Of a DNA stretch of 12,059 bases, positions 1-6,579 are shown in pieces. The DNA lies in contig CAMDRY010000051.1 of NCBI GenBank assembly GCA_945906975.1, positions 1-12,059 on the forward strand. The letters are read 5' to 3'. The notes beneath the pieces were generated by a model that was not told the DNA's origin, made no database searches, and saw only the letters and a list, made by a program, of their open reading frames with translations. Source of the DNA: Bordetella parapertussis. Lineage in GTDB: Bacteria > Pseudomonadota > Gammaproteobacteria > Burkholderiales > SG8-39. Numbering within the stretch: position 1 is the stretch's first letter; each line of letters begins with the position of its first letter. Position numbers and translations under genes: made by a program.

Positions 1-1287
1 CCGACACGCACCGACCGGCGTGTCGAGTTCATCTGGCATTGCATCACCGAGCTCGATGCAGCCTTGCGCGAACTGGGCGGCGGCCTGGTCGTGCGCCATG
101 GCGACGCGCGCACCGAAGTGCCGGCGCTGGCCGCGCAACTGCAGGTTGACACGGTATATGCCAATCACGACTACGAGCCGGCGGCCATCGCGCGCGACCG
201 CGCCATCGCAACCGGTCTCGCGGTGCGCGGCGCAGCCTTCCAGACCTTCAAGGACCAGGTTGTGTTCGAGCGCGAGGAGGTGATGACGCTGGGCGGCACG
301 CCTTATTCGGTGTTCACACCCTACAAAAATGCCTGGCTGAAAAAAGTCGATGCGTTTTACCTCAAGCCCTACCCGGTCAGAACCCATGCCAGGGCGCTGG
401 CGCCGCCGCCGCCCTCGACCATCCCCTCGCTGCAGCAGATGGGCTTTAAGACGAGCAATCTCACCACGCTGGGCATCCCGGCCGGCATGTCCGGCGCGGC
501 AAAGCTGCTCAAGGATTTTCGCGGGCGCATGGACGAATACCAGGAGCGGCGCGATTTCCCAGCCGTCAAGGGGCCGTCGTATCTGTCGGTACATTTGCGC
601 TTCGGGACGGTGTCGATACGCGCCCTCGCCGCCGAAGCACACGCGCGCGCCAGCCGCGGCGCGCAGGTATGGCTGTCGGAGCTGATCTGGCGCGATTTTT
701 ATTTCATGATCCTCAGCCACCATCCGCATGTCGTCGGGCACAGCTTCAAGCGCGAGTTCGAGACCCTGCCTTTCGACAACGACAAGGCCAAGTTCGCGGC
801 ATGGTGCGAGGGCCGCACCGGATTCCCGCTGGTCGATGCCGCCATGCGCCAGCTCAACGCCACCGGCTACATGCACAACCGCCTGCGCATGATCGCCGCC
901 TCCTTCCTCGTCAAAGACCTGCATATCGACTGGCGCTGGGGCGAACAATATTTCGCCGACCAGCTCAACGACTTCGACTTGTCCGCCAACAACGGCGGCT
1001 GGCAGTGGGCGGCTTCCACCGGCTGCGACGCGCAACCCTACTTCCGCATTTTCAATCCGGTGACGCAATCGGAGCGTTTTGACGCCGAGGGCAGGTTCAT
1101 CCGCAAGTACGTGCCCGAACTCGCCGGAGTGAAGGGCAAGTTCATCCACGCGCCGTGGCTGCTCGGTGCTATCGAGCAGCAGGCCGCCGGCTGCATCATC
1201 GGCAAGGACTATGCAGCGCCGTTGGTGGAGCATGACTGGGCGAGAAAGCTCACGCTGGAGCGCTACGGTAAGGCGAAAAAAGGCTGA
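1..1287 (+). CDS. phrB: Deoxyribodipyrimidine photolyase (class I), 5' end cut by window edge
   Basis: This enzyme repairs UV-made cyclobutane pyrimidine dimers in DNA using light and reduced FAD. The frame is open from base 1, so the real start lies upstream. 428 residues are visible; E. coli PhrB has about 470, so roughly 40-45 N-terminal residues of the antenna-binding domain are missing. The C-terminal FAD-binding domain is complete. It shows KGPSYLSVHLRFGTVSIR, the helix segment WLSELIWRDFYF, TGFPLVDAAMRQL with TGYMHNRLRM, and then the hallmark NNGGWQWAASTG (tryptophan codons at 1000-1002 and 1006-1008) followed by PYFRIFNP. The tryptophans in DWRWGEQYF and NGGWQWAAS sit where the electron-transfer triad of E. 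coli PhrB lies. The gene ends at a TGA, 267 bases before the next gene, and has no functional link with its neighbours. The 8-HDF versus MTHF antenna type cannot be judged. The family call is secure; CPD specificity rests on overall PhrB likeness. Confidence 0.95.
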   Translation, partial: PTRTDRRVEFIWHCITELDAALRELGGGLVVRHGDARTEVPALAAQLQVDTVYANHDYEPAAIARDRAIATGLAVRGAAFQTFKDQVVFEREEVMTLGGTPYSVFTPYKNAWLKKVDAFYLKPYPVRTHARALAPPPPSTIPSLQQMGFKTSNLTTLGIPAGMSGAAKLLKDFRGRMDEYQERRDFPAVKGPSYLSVHLRFGTVSIRALAAEAHARASRGAQVWLSELIWRDFYFMILSHHPHVVGHSFKREFETLPFDNDKAKFAAWCEGRTGFPLVDAAMRQLNATGYMHNRLRMIAASFLVKDLHIDWRWGEQYFADQLNDFDLSANNGGWQWAASTGCDAQPYFRIFNPVTQSERFDAEGRFIRKYVPELAGVKGKFIHAPWLLGAIEQQAAGCIIGKDYAAPLVEHDWARKLTLERYGKAKKG

Positions 1288-1354
1288 GAAACAACGCCGG
1301 CGACAGAGAGCGGCAGCTGGAAAGGCCCGTCTGGCGCGGCTTTGCAGCAAGATC

Positions 1355-1379
1355 CCTGGCCTGTACCGCAACGGCCAGG
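1355..1379 (+). terminator. Weak hairpin, possible terminator after the photolyase gene
   Basis: A perfect 7-bp stem CCTGGCC / GGCCAGG with an 11-base loop lies about 70 bases after the photolyase stop. No T-run follows, so it is not a canonical intrinsic terminator. It could be a structured 3' end or chance. Confidence 0.25.
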
Positions 1380-1415
1380 CGGCGCCTCCACCGGGGTAAA
1401 GGCCTTAGAATCGAT

Positions 1416-1444
1416 TTGCCCTTGAACGGGCGAATATGTATATA
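1416..1444 (+). promoter_or_regulatory. Possible sigma-70 promoter for the Bug receptor gene
   Basis: TTGCCC (1416-1421) and TATATA (1439-1444) are separated by 17 bases, each matching four of six consensus positions. The site lies in an AT-rich patch about 110 bases before the receptor start. That would leave a leader of roughly 100 bases, which contains a repeated TAAGCT. The call rests on spacing and consensus only. Confidence 0.3.
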
Positions 1445-1542
1445 TTTGTTCAATCGATGCCATGCGACGACATTCCCGTAAGCTGTGCGGATAAGCTTTC
1501 GCAGCGATATGACACAACATGTGCAAAGTTCTCCATTGATAT

Positions 1543-1547
1543 AAGGA
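1543..1547 (+). promoter_or_regulatory. Ribosome binding site fixing the Bug receptor start
   Basis: AAGGA lies seven bases before the ATG at 1555. This is optimal spacing and supports that start, directly ahead of a good signal peptide. Confidence 0.7.
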
Positions 1548-1554
1548 AGATCGC

Positions 1555-2517
1555 ATGACACGCTTTTGCAGCATCCTTGCACTCTTATTTGCCCCGCTGT
1601 TTGCCTTTGCCCAGGCCTACCCAAGCAAGCCGGTGCGCCTCATCGTGCCGTTTGCGGCCGGTGGCGCCGCCGACACGGTCGCCCGCGCGACGGGAAACCG
1701 TATCAGCGAGGCGCTCGGGCAACCGGTGGTAATTGACAACCGCGCCGGCGGACTCGCCGCGATAGGCTCGGATGTTGTCGCCAAGGCATCGCCAGACGGA
1801 TACACACTGCTGCTCGCGGTGAGCCCGCCGCACACGATATTTCCATTGCTCATCAAAAACCTGCCCTTTGACAACATCAAGGACTTCACGCCCATCGCCA
1901 TCATCGGCACACTGCCCCAGGTGATAGCGGTGCATCCGTCATTGCCGGTAAATTCGCTGAAAGAATTGATCGAATACGCGAAAAAAAATCCCGGCAAGCT
2001 ATCGTTCGGAACCTCCGGCGTTGGCACGGCACAACACTTGGGCGGATTGCACCTCAACAAGATGGCTGGCATAGACCTGCAGCACATCGGATACAAGGGC
2101 GGCGGACAGGCGATCAACGACCTGCTCGGAGGCCAGGTGCCGATTGGCATCCTGACCTTGTCGAACGTGCTCGTGCATGCACGCACCGGCAAACTCAAAC
2201 TGCTGGCCATGCTCGAGGCACAACGTGCAAAGGGTGCCCCGGAGATTCCCACCGTGGCGGAGGCCGGCGTGCCCGGGTTTGCCATCCCGGACACCTGGAT
2301 CGGGTTGATGGGCCCAGCACATCTGCCGGCGCCGATCGCCGGGCAGTTGAACGCGGCGGTGACAAAGGCGCTGGAATTTTCGGACGTACGTTCGCGCCTT
2401 GACGCGGCGGGCTTCGAAGTGAGGATCGCGACACAGCAATCCTTCGCCGACTCGATTTCAAAAAGCTACGGCGTGTACCAGAAGATCGTCACCGAAGCCG
2501 GCATCAAACCAGAGTAG
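1555..2517 (+). CDS. Tripartite tricarboxylate transporter (TctC/Bug) substrate-binding protein
   Basis: This is a periplasmic receptor that captures a small carboxylate or related solute and delivers it to a TctA/TctB-type membrane pair, which is not in this window. The product has 320 residues, the usual family length. Residues 1-19 form a short Sec signal peptide (basic start, then SILALLFAPLFAFA, cleavage near AFA-QA). The mature protein opens with the family signature YPSKPVRLIVPFAAGGAAD and continues with NRAGG and GKLSFGTSGVGTAQHLGG. The later EIPTVAEAGVPGF segment is also typical of Bug proteins. A good ribosome site precedes the ATG. The gene stands alone, convergent with the amidohydrolase gene and only four bases from its stop codon. 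Orphan receptors like this are common in Burkholderiales, often near catabolic genes. The ligand cannot be read from sequence. Confidence 0.95.
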   Translation: MTRFCSILALLFAPLFAFAQAYPSKPVRLIVPFAAGGAADTVARATGNRISEALGQPVVIDNRAGGLAAIGSDVVAKASPDGYTLLLAVSPPHTIFPLLIKNLPFDNIKDFTPIAIIGTLPQVIAVHPSLPVNSLKELIEYAKKNPGKLSFGTSGVGTAQHLGGLHLNKMAGIDLQHIGYKGGGQAINDLLGGQVPIGILTLSNVLVHARTGKLKLLAMLEAQRAKGAPEIPTVAEAGVPGFAIPDTWIGLMGPAHLPAPIAGQLNAAVTKALEFSDVRSRLDAAGFEVRIATQQSFADSISKSYGVYQKIVTEAGIKPE

Positions 2518-2526
2518 CGCGCTACT
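2513..2526. repeat. Palindrome spanning two convergent stop codons
   Basis: AGTAGCGCGCTACT is a perfect 14-bp palindrome. It contains the TAG of the Bug receptor gene (2515-2517) and the complement of the TAG of the amidohydrolase gene (2522-2524). It could form the same short hairpin in both transcripts, with a 5-bp stem and CGCG loop. It lacks a T-run and is a poor terminator on its own. Confidence 0.5.
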
Positions 2527-3742
2527 TCAGGTTATGCGCGGCCGAGGCGCTGCCAGAGAGCCAGCCCAGGTTGCAACAAAGAAATTTCGCCGCATGCTCG
2601 GGTGGTGGTGTCTGGTGGCTGCGCCCCAATACCAGCGGAACGCCGTCGACCAGCACATGGCTGATGCCCGGAAAATCGCCATGCGCAACCGCCTCCGACA
2701 GGGTAGTGCCCTTGGAGCCCTTGACCGGACCGCACACCACCACGTCAGCCGGGCGCCCCGGCGCAAGAATGCCGCAATCGAGCCCGTGCGCGCGTGCCGT
2801 ATTGCCCGTTCCCACCGCTATCGCCTCGGCCGGCGACAGACCGCAGATTGAGGTGAGAAACAAGATGTTCTTGAACATGCCGCGCGGAATGACCCCCGTA
2901 CCGCCGGGCGTGTCGGTGCCCAGGCAAAGCCGGTCAAGCCGGCCGCGCGACACCAGACGCTTTATCGCGCGCGCCGTCGAGCCGTAATTGCCCGATGAAC
3001 AAATCTCAAGTGCGAATGTGGTTTCATCGATGACGCGGTCCAGATCCTCGTCGCTCATCGGGATGGGTCCACCAGACACATGGGCCGCAATGTCCGGCTG
3101 CAACCAGGACAAGATGTCGTAGCCGCACATTTGCGAGGAGCCCGAGCGCGACACGCCGCCAGTGTGCACCTTGGTACGTATGCCGCGTTCACGGCACCAA
3201 CGCACATAGTTTTTCGCCTCTTCGGGGTTTTCGTCGAGCGGGTAAAACAGAAATTTGGCGAACTTGGTGCCATGCGCCGCCACACGGTCAAAATGCTCTG
3301 GCGTCATGCCCGGCACCAATAACACGGTGCCTGCGATCAGCTTGGCCCCGCTCCAGCGCACACGGCCGGTGGTCTGCGCCATCACGATCGCGAGTGAGGT
3401 GACAATCTCGGCGGTAAGCCCGTTCGGGTCGAGGCCGGGCAAGTGCAATTCGCCCGCCGATATCAGCGTGGTGGTGCCGCCATTAAGGTAGTTTCCGATC
3501 CAGCCCGTGGCATTTTGCGTCGGCGTCCACTCCCCACACACCGGATGCACATGGCCATCGACGATGCCGGGCATGACGGCGCTGCCCATTGCGTCAATCA
3601 CCACTTCGCATTCGCCGGGGCTGGCCGGATCAAGGGCGGCAACGCGCCCGTCTTCGATCAGCAGCTCGCGCGTCGTGGAAAAAGGGGCAAGCAGATCACC
3701 AGTGAAGAATTCGCCGATATTCTTGATCAAGACGCGTGGCAT
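2522..3742 (-). CDS. Enamidase-like metal-dependent amidohydrolase
   Basis: This is a 406-residue member of the amidohydrolase superfamily (TIM-barrel metal hydrolases that open cyclic amides and related bonds). Its closest match in my memory is enamidase of Eubacterium (Clostridium) barkeri, which opens the ring of 6-oxo-tetrahydronicotinate in nicotinate fermentation. Features shared with it are the IKNIG start, PGIVDGHVH (metal ligands H64 and H66), LNGGTTTLISAG, KVHTGG (H193), AAHVSGGP (H221), LGTDTPGGTGVIP (catalytic or metal D277), and GILAPGRPADVVV followed by GDFPGISHVLVDG. Where I recall a bridging glutamate in the Eubacterium enzyme, this protein reads FAKFLFYPL, so a lysine may take that role. 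There is no signal peptide, so it should be cytoplasmic. It lies 68 bases downstream of the flavin hydroxylase on the same strand, probably in one transcript. The superfamily is certain; the enamidase-type reaction is likely, but the substrate is unknown. Confidence 0.88.
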   Translation of the reverse strand: MPRVLIKNIGEFFTGDLLAPFSTTRELLIEDGRVAALDPASPGECEVVIDAMGSAVMPGIVDGHVHPVCGEWTPTQNATGWIGNYLNGGTTTLISAGELHLPGLDPNGLTAEIVTSLAIVMAQTTGRVRWSGAKLIAGTVLLVPGMTPEHFDRVAAHGTKFAKFLFYPLDENPEEAKNYVRWCRERGIRTKVHTGGVSRSGSSQMCGYDILSWLQPDIAAHVSGGPIPMSDEDLDRVIDETTFALEICSSGNYGSTARAIKRLVSRGRLDRLCLGTDTPGGTGVIPRGMFKNILFLTSICGLSPAEAIAVGTGNTARAHGLDCGILAPGRPADVVVCGPVKGSKGTTLSEAVAHGDFPGISHVLVDGVPLVLGRSHQTPPPEHAAKFLCCNLGWLSGSASAAHNLK

Positions 3743-3750
3743 ACGGCGGT

Positions 3751-3755
3751 TTCCT
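3751..3755 (-). promoter_or_regulatory. Ribosome binding site of the amidohydrolase gene
   Basis: On the minus strand AGGAA lies eight bases before the ATG at 3742-3740. It supports that start, which also gives the expected N-terminal beta strand VLIKNIG. Confidence 0.65.
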
Positions 3756-3810
3756 GTGATGGTTTTGTGACTGTACTGTGATTGCGGACGGCTCGATTGT
3801 AGCAGTGCGG

Positions 3811-5031
3811 CTATTCGATCTTCGCCGCCTTGCGCACACTCTCAATCAGCGAGGTGCGCAGCAGAAATTGGCGGTGCCGCACCGGGTCGTCGGCGATGCG
3901 GCGCAGTTCGTTGAAGTTCTCCTGCCGCTGCGCCTGGTCGCGCTCCTCCAGCCGCTTTTTATTGGCGATGGTCTGCTGCTGCACAAACTCAATGTTGAGC
4001 GGTCGGCGGCGCCGGTCGTAGCGATCAAGCAGCGATGCATCGGCCGCGCCCGTTGTCACCTGCTGCAGCGTGTCGGCGAGGTCCATGGCGTCATGAATGC
4101 CGCAATTGAGCCCAAGGCCACCCATCGGATTGTTGACGTGCGCCGCGTCACCGGCCAGAAACACGCGACCCTTGCGAAAGGATTTGGCCACGCGCTGGTG
4201 CACGCGGTAAATGTTCCGGTGCACCACCTTTTCGAGCGGATGACCGTCGATGATCTGCGCGAAGCGCCGGCTCACCGAAGCGTCGGTGAAGGCTTCTTCG
4301 TCGGTCTCGTTTTCACCGGCGCGAAACACCGCGCGCCAACGGCCTTTCATGTCGTCACCCATGACCTTGAACAGGTTGGACCACTCGTCCGGATGGGCGA
4401 TATAGCACCGGTAACGGCAGCCCAGTGCGCGCTCAAAATCAAACAGCGACGTGAGCACCAGAAAACGCTCGGGCCAGGTATAGCCCTCGAACTCGATGTC
4501 CATGGACTTTCGCACGAAACTGCGCCCGCCGTCGCAGCCGACGAGGTAATCGAACACGCGCCGGTCGTCGCCGCCTTCGTTATGGATGTCAACGGTGACA
4601 CCGTTCTCATCCTGGCTGATCGCCTGGACCGTGGTGCCCATCAACACCTCGGCCGCGTCGCTCTTGGCCAGCCGCCGCAGACCCAGCTCGGCGAGCTTGT
4701 GCTGCTCGGTCTGCACCACGTAGGGGTAGGGCGTCTCATCCTTGAGCACGGCATGATCAAACTCGACCTGCGGCGTCATGTCGACCCCGTCCCAGTGCTG
4801 GAAATGGCCCGCCACCAGGCCAAGTGACTGGAATTCCTCCAGCAGGCCCAGCCCGGCGAGCATTTCCAGAGTGGAAGGATGGGTCGTGGCCGCACGCGGT
4901 CCGTGATCTATGCTCGCCTCAGCCTCGATCAGTGTGACCTTGAAGCCTTTTTGAATAAAGGCGATCGCCGCGACAACGCCTACGGGGCCCGCGCCGACAA
5001 TGCCGATGTGGTGTTCTTTTATGGATTGCAT
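3811..5031 (-). CDS. FAD-dependent aromatic hydroxylase (PHBH/MhpA-like class A monooxygenase)
   Basis: This is a flavoprotein monooxygenase that uses NAD(P)H and O2 to hydroxylate an aromatic or heteroaromatic ring. Its 406 residues carry the three fingerprints of the class. GAGPVG (residues 13-18) lies in the N-terminal FAD Rossmann fold, ending in E36-A-E. The DG motif is VGCDGGRSFVR (164-174). The GD motif is RVFLAGDAAHVNNPMGGLGLN (289-309), which binds the FAD ribityl chain. The last motif resembles the 3-(3-hydroxyphenyl)propionate hydroxylase MhpA group. The protein is close to the 390-residue PHBH length and lacks the C-terminal thioredoxin-like domain of longer phenol hydroxylases. 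The ATG at 5031 has only a weak purine tract (GAGA, 11 bases upstream), but the Rossmann motif begins immediately after it. It is the first gene of a probable two-gene transcript with the enamidase-like gene and divergent from the binding-protein gene. The substrate is unknown; given the neighbour, a heteroaromatic acid is a reasonable guess. Confidence 0.9.
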   Translation of the reverse strand: MQSIKEHHIGIVGAGPVGVVAAIAFIQKGFKVTLIEAEASIDHGPRAATTHPSTLEMLAGLGLLEEFQSLGLVAGHFQHWDGVDMTPQVEFDHAVLKDETPYPYVVQTEQHKLAELGLRRLAKSDAAEVLMGTTVQAISQDENGVTVDIHNEGGDDRRVFDYLVGCDGGRSFVRKSMDIEFEGYTWPERFLVLTSLFDFERALGCRYRCYIAHPDEWSNLFKVMGDDMKGRWRAVFRAGENETDEEAFTDASVSRRFAQIIDGHPLEKVVHRNIYRVHQRVAKSFRKGRVFLAGDAAHVNNPMGGLGLNCGIHDAMDLADTLQQVTTGAADASLLDRYDRRRRPLNIEFVQQQTIANKKRLEERDQAQRQENFNELRRIADDPVRHRQFLLRTSLIESVRKAAKIE

Positions 5032-5195
5032 TATTGCGATGGTCTCTTTTCATCGGCGCCAATACGCCAGCCGCGATAATACAAGCTGGATGGCCTTATT
5101 GGCAGCCGTGTATCATTTCGATTCCCCATTCCCCATTCCCCCTTCACTCCTTCACTCCTTCACTTTCCCAAGTCCACACAGAAAGCATTCCAACC
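5032..5195. promoter_or_regulatory. Divergent intergenic region between hydroxylase and binding-protein genes
   Basis: These 164 bases should hold the promoters for both directions. GATAAT (5075-5080) is -10-like on the plus strand, and the overlapping ATAATA (5076-5081) reads TATTAT on the minus strand. Neither has a convincing -35 partner at 16-18 bases. A pyrimidine tract with tandem repeats fills 5121-5169, between these boxes and the binding-protein start. No clear operator palindrome was seen, and no regulator gene is adjacent. Confidence 0.4.
5121..5169 (+). repeat. Back-to-back short tandem repeats, ATTCCCC then TTCACTCC
   Basis: Three copies of ATTCCCC (the third with one extra C, 5121-5142) run directly into two copies of TTCACTCC (5143-5158) and a partial third, TTCACTTTCC. 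The whole tract is almost purely C and T on the plus strand and ends 26 bases before the binding-protein ATG. Units of 7 and 8 bases can slip during replication and would change promoter or leader spacing. Confidence 0.75.
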
Positions 5196-6125
5196 ATGAC
5201 CGTACGCATCGCCATTCCAGATCTCGTTTCCCCGTCGTATTTTCCCGCCATCGCCGCAGTCGAACTGGGCTTGTTCAAGAAAGAGGGCTTCGATGCCACG
5301 CTCGAACTGATATTCCCGGTCACGCGCGCCTACCAGGAACTGCATGACGGTAAATGGGATTTCATCGGTGGCGCTTCGCACGCACCCTTGTATGCATTCA
5401 AGGACTGGGCCGGTTCGCGCATCCTGTGCGCCCTGTCGCAACACATGTACTGGTTCCTGATCGTGCGCGCCGACCTGAAGGTGAAGCGCGGCGATCTCGC
5501 GGCGGTGCGCGGCCTGCGCATCGGCGCGGCACCGGGTCCGGTGGACGGGCTGCGCCGCATGCTCACCGAAATCGGCATAAATCCAGACACCGATGTAAAG
5601 ATCAGCCCCATCCCGGCGGCGGCCGGCGCCGGTGTGTCCTTCGGCGTAAGCGCGGCCAAGGCACTGGAGAACGGAGAGATCGACGCCTTCTGGGCCAACG
5701 GCATGGGTTCGGATGTCGCACTCAACAGCGGCATCGGCACGCTGGTGCTCGATGCCCGCCGCGGCGACGGCCCCAAGGGCGCGATCGACTACTGCTTCGC
5801 CGCCTGGGTGACGACGGAAAAGCTGATGAAGGAGAATCCCGGTCTCGTACGCGCCTCCATCCGCGCCATCACCGGCGCGCAGCGCGCCCTCGCCGCCGAC
5901 CCGGCCTGCGCCACGCCCATCGCGAAAAAACTCTTTCCCGCGGTCGAAGCGGAAATGATCGCTGACCTGATCCGTCGCGATGCGCCTTTTTACAGCGCCG
6001 ATGTGCCGCCGAACAAGATTGCATCCATGAATCGATTCGCCCGGGACATCGGCCTGTTGTCCAAGGATGTTGCCTACGAACAGGTGGTGGCCACCGAATT
6101 TAGCGACTTGTGGAAACCGGCCTGA
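5196..6125 (+). CDS. ABC-type (NMT1/TauA-like) substrate-binding protein without signal peptide
   Basis: This is a 309-residue protein of the periplasmic-binding fold used by nitrate/taurine/thiamine-precursor-type receptors. It begins MTVRIAIPDLVSPSYFPAIA, then AAVELGLFKKEGFD, the usual first lobe of the mature form. Later segments include HDGKWDFIGGASHAPLYAF, VRGLRIGAAPGPVDGLRRML, NGEIDAFWANG and a C-terminal helical part ending SDLWKPA. No signal peptide, lipobox or membrane helix precedes the fold. The frame is open back to 5034, but the extra 54 residues run through the pyrimidine repeats, have no family-like sequence and would nearly abut the divergent gene. I therefore prefer the ATG at 5196, although only a weak AGAAAG lies ahead of it. 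A cytoplasmic location is implied unless an unusual leader is used. Possible roles are a soluble receptor, a sensor or an enzyme of the same fold. The truncated Bug gene follows after 40 bases. Confidence 0.82.
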   Translation: MTVRIAIPDLVSPSYFPAIAAVELGLFKKEGFDATLELIFPVTRAYQELHDGKWDFIGGASHAPLYAFKDWAGSRILCALSQHMYWFLIVRADLKVKRGDLAAVRGLRIGAAPGPVDGLRRMLTEIGINPDTDVKISPIPAAAGAGVSFGVSAAKALENGEIDAFWANGMGSDVALNSGIGTLVLDARRGDGPKGAIDYCFAAWVTTEKLMKENPGLVRASIRAITGAQRALAADPACATPIAKKLFPAVEAEMIADLIRRDAPFYSADVPPNKIASMNRFARDIGLLSKDVAYEQVVATEFSDLWKPA

Positions 6126-6154
6126 AACCACAAACGCTTCAACCCAAATGCAAC

Positions 6155-6158
6155 GGAG
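6155..6158 (+). promoter_or_regulatory. Ribosome binding site of the truncated Bug gene
   Basis: GGAG lies seven bases before the ATG at 6166. The translation signal of the broken gene is thus intact, and the start coincides with the beginning of a good signal peptide. Confidence 0.55.
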
Positions 6159-6165
6159 ACATTGC

Positions 6166-6501
6166 ATGAGGCCATCGATTTTAAGTTTGCACGGCACGCG
6201 CCGCCGGCTGGCACTGCGCATAACGCTTGCATGCTCCCTGCTGCTGGGCCTAGCCGGCCAGGCGATGGCGCAAGCCTGGCCGCAAAAGTCCATTCGTATC
6301 ATCGTGCCCTTCTCCGCCGGTTGCGGGCGTTGGCGTGCACGCAACAATAGCCCACGTTACTCGCCGATACGCATGCGGGCCGGGGCCGCAAGTTCAAATC
6401 CAGCCCGCAGGCTTTTGGTCAGACGCCCACTGTCTCCTGCCAATCGAACGGCGAACGGCGACCGGAGGTCAGCGGCCAGTGGCACCCGATTAGTGACTTA
6501 G
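6166..6501 (+). pseudogene. Truncated Bug-type substrate-binding protein gene (N-terminal fragment)
   Basis: The first 52 codons encode the start of a second tripartite tricarboxylate receptor. There is a long signal peptide (twin arginines in GTRRRLALR, hydrophobic core, cleavage near AMA-QA), then AWPQKSIRIIVPFSAG. At about base 6320 the family sequence stops where GGGTD would follow. The frame continues into CGRWRARNNSPRYSP and other arginine-rich, family-unlike residues to a TAG at 6501. A normal receptor has about 320 residues, so more than 80% is missing. I see no continuation of the receptor in the other frames of the following 250 bases. A simple frameshift is therefore excluded, and a deletion or recombination joint is likely. 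The preceding gene ends 40 bases upstream, so the two were probably one transcript. The peptide might still be made and exported, but it could not bind solute. Confidence 0.85.
6445..6465 (+). repeat. Three-unit heptamer repeat CGAACGG
   Basis: CGAACGG, CGAACGG and CGACCGG follow each other without gaps, with one mismatch in the third. It may be a relic of slippage in non-coding DNA beside the breakpoint. Confidence 0.6.
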
Positions 6502-6524
6502 TGGCAAACTGCATGGTCTTGGTG

Positions 6525-6541
6525 TCACGCTTTGCGCGTGA
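6525..6541 (+). repeat. Small hairpin in the leader of the glycan operon
   Basis: TCACGC and GCGTGA pair perfectly around the loop TTTGC. The hairpin ends 38 bases before the GT9 start codon. No T-run follows, so it is not a terminator; it could be a leader structure or a small operator. Confidence 0.35.
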
Positions 6542-6579
6542 TCCCCGTGCAATCCTGGTAAAAGTTTGAATTGTTGGCA

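Larger units (their letters stand above)
6321..6579 (+). other. Non-coding stretch after the receptor breakpoint
   Basis: No plausible gene lies here beyond the nonsense tail of the truncated receptor. It holds a 7-bp inverted repeat (TGCGGGC 6374-6380 / GCCCGCA 6403-6409) enclosing a T-arm-like GTTCAAATCC, a three-unit heptamer repeat at 6445-6465, two AGTGGCA copies (6478-6484 and 6500-6506) and a 6-bp hairpin at 6525-6541. The promoter of the downstream glycan operon should be here or nearby, but no convincing box pair is visible. Confidence 0.5.

Noticed and set aside
1465..1510. TAAGCT direct repeats before the Bug receptor as a regulator operator
   Set aside because: Only two six-base copies without symmetry, and no regulator gene nearby; too weak to call.
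3778..4827. Long plus-strand open frame (349 codons) opposite the hydroxylase gene
   Set aside because: It is the antisense shadow of a clear FAD monooxygenase in GC-rich DNA, has no recognisable domain and lacks a ribosome site.
5034..5195. Upstream extension of the binding protein to an ATG at 5034
   Set aside because: The added residues pass through the tandem repeats, lack a good signal peptide and have no family resemblance; the fold starts exactly at 5196.
5160..6347. Long minus-strand open frame (395 codons) opposite the binding-protein gene
   Set aside because: It runs across two plus-strand genes and their gap, shows no family motif, and is explained by GC bias in antisense frames.
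6320..6411. A complete tRNA around the T-arm-like string
   Set aside because: An acceptor stem of six pairs can be drawn, but there is no valid anticodon stem, the D-loop lacks GG and the T-stem has only three of five pairs.
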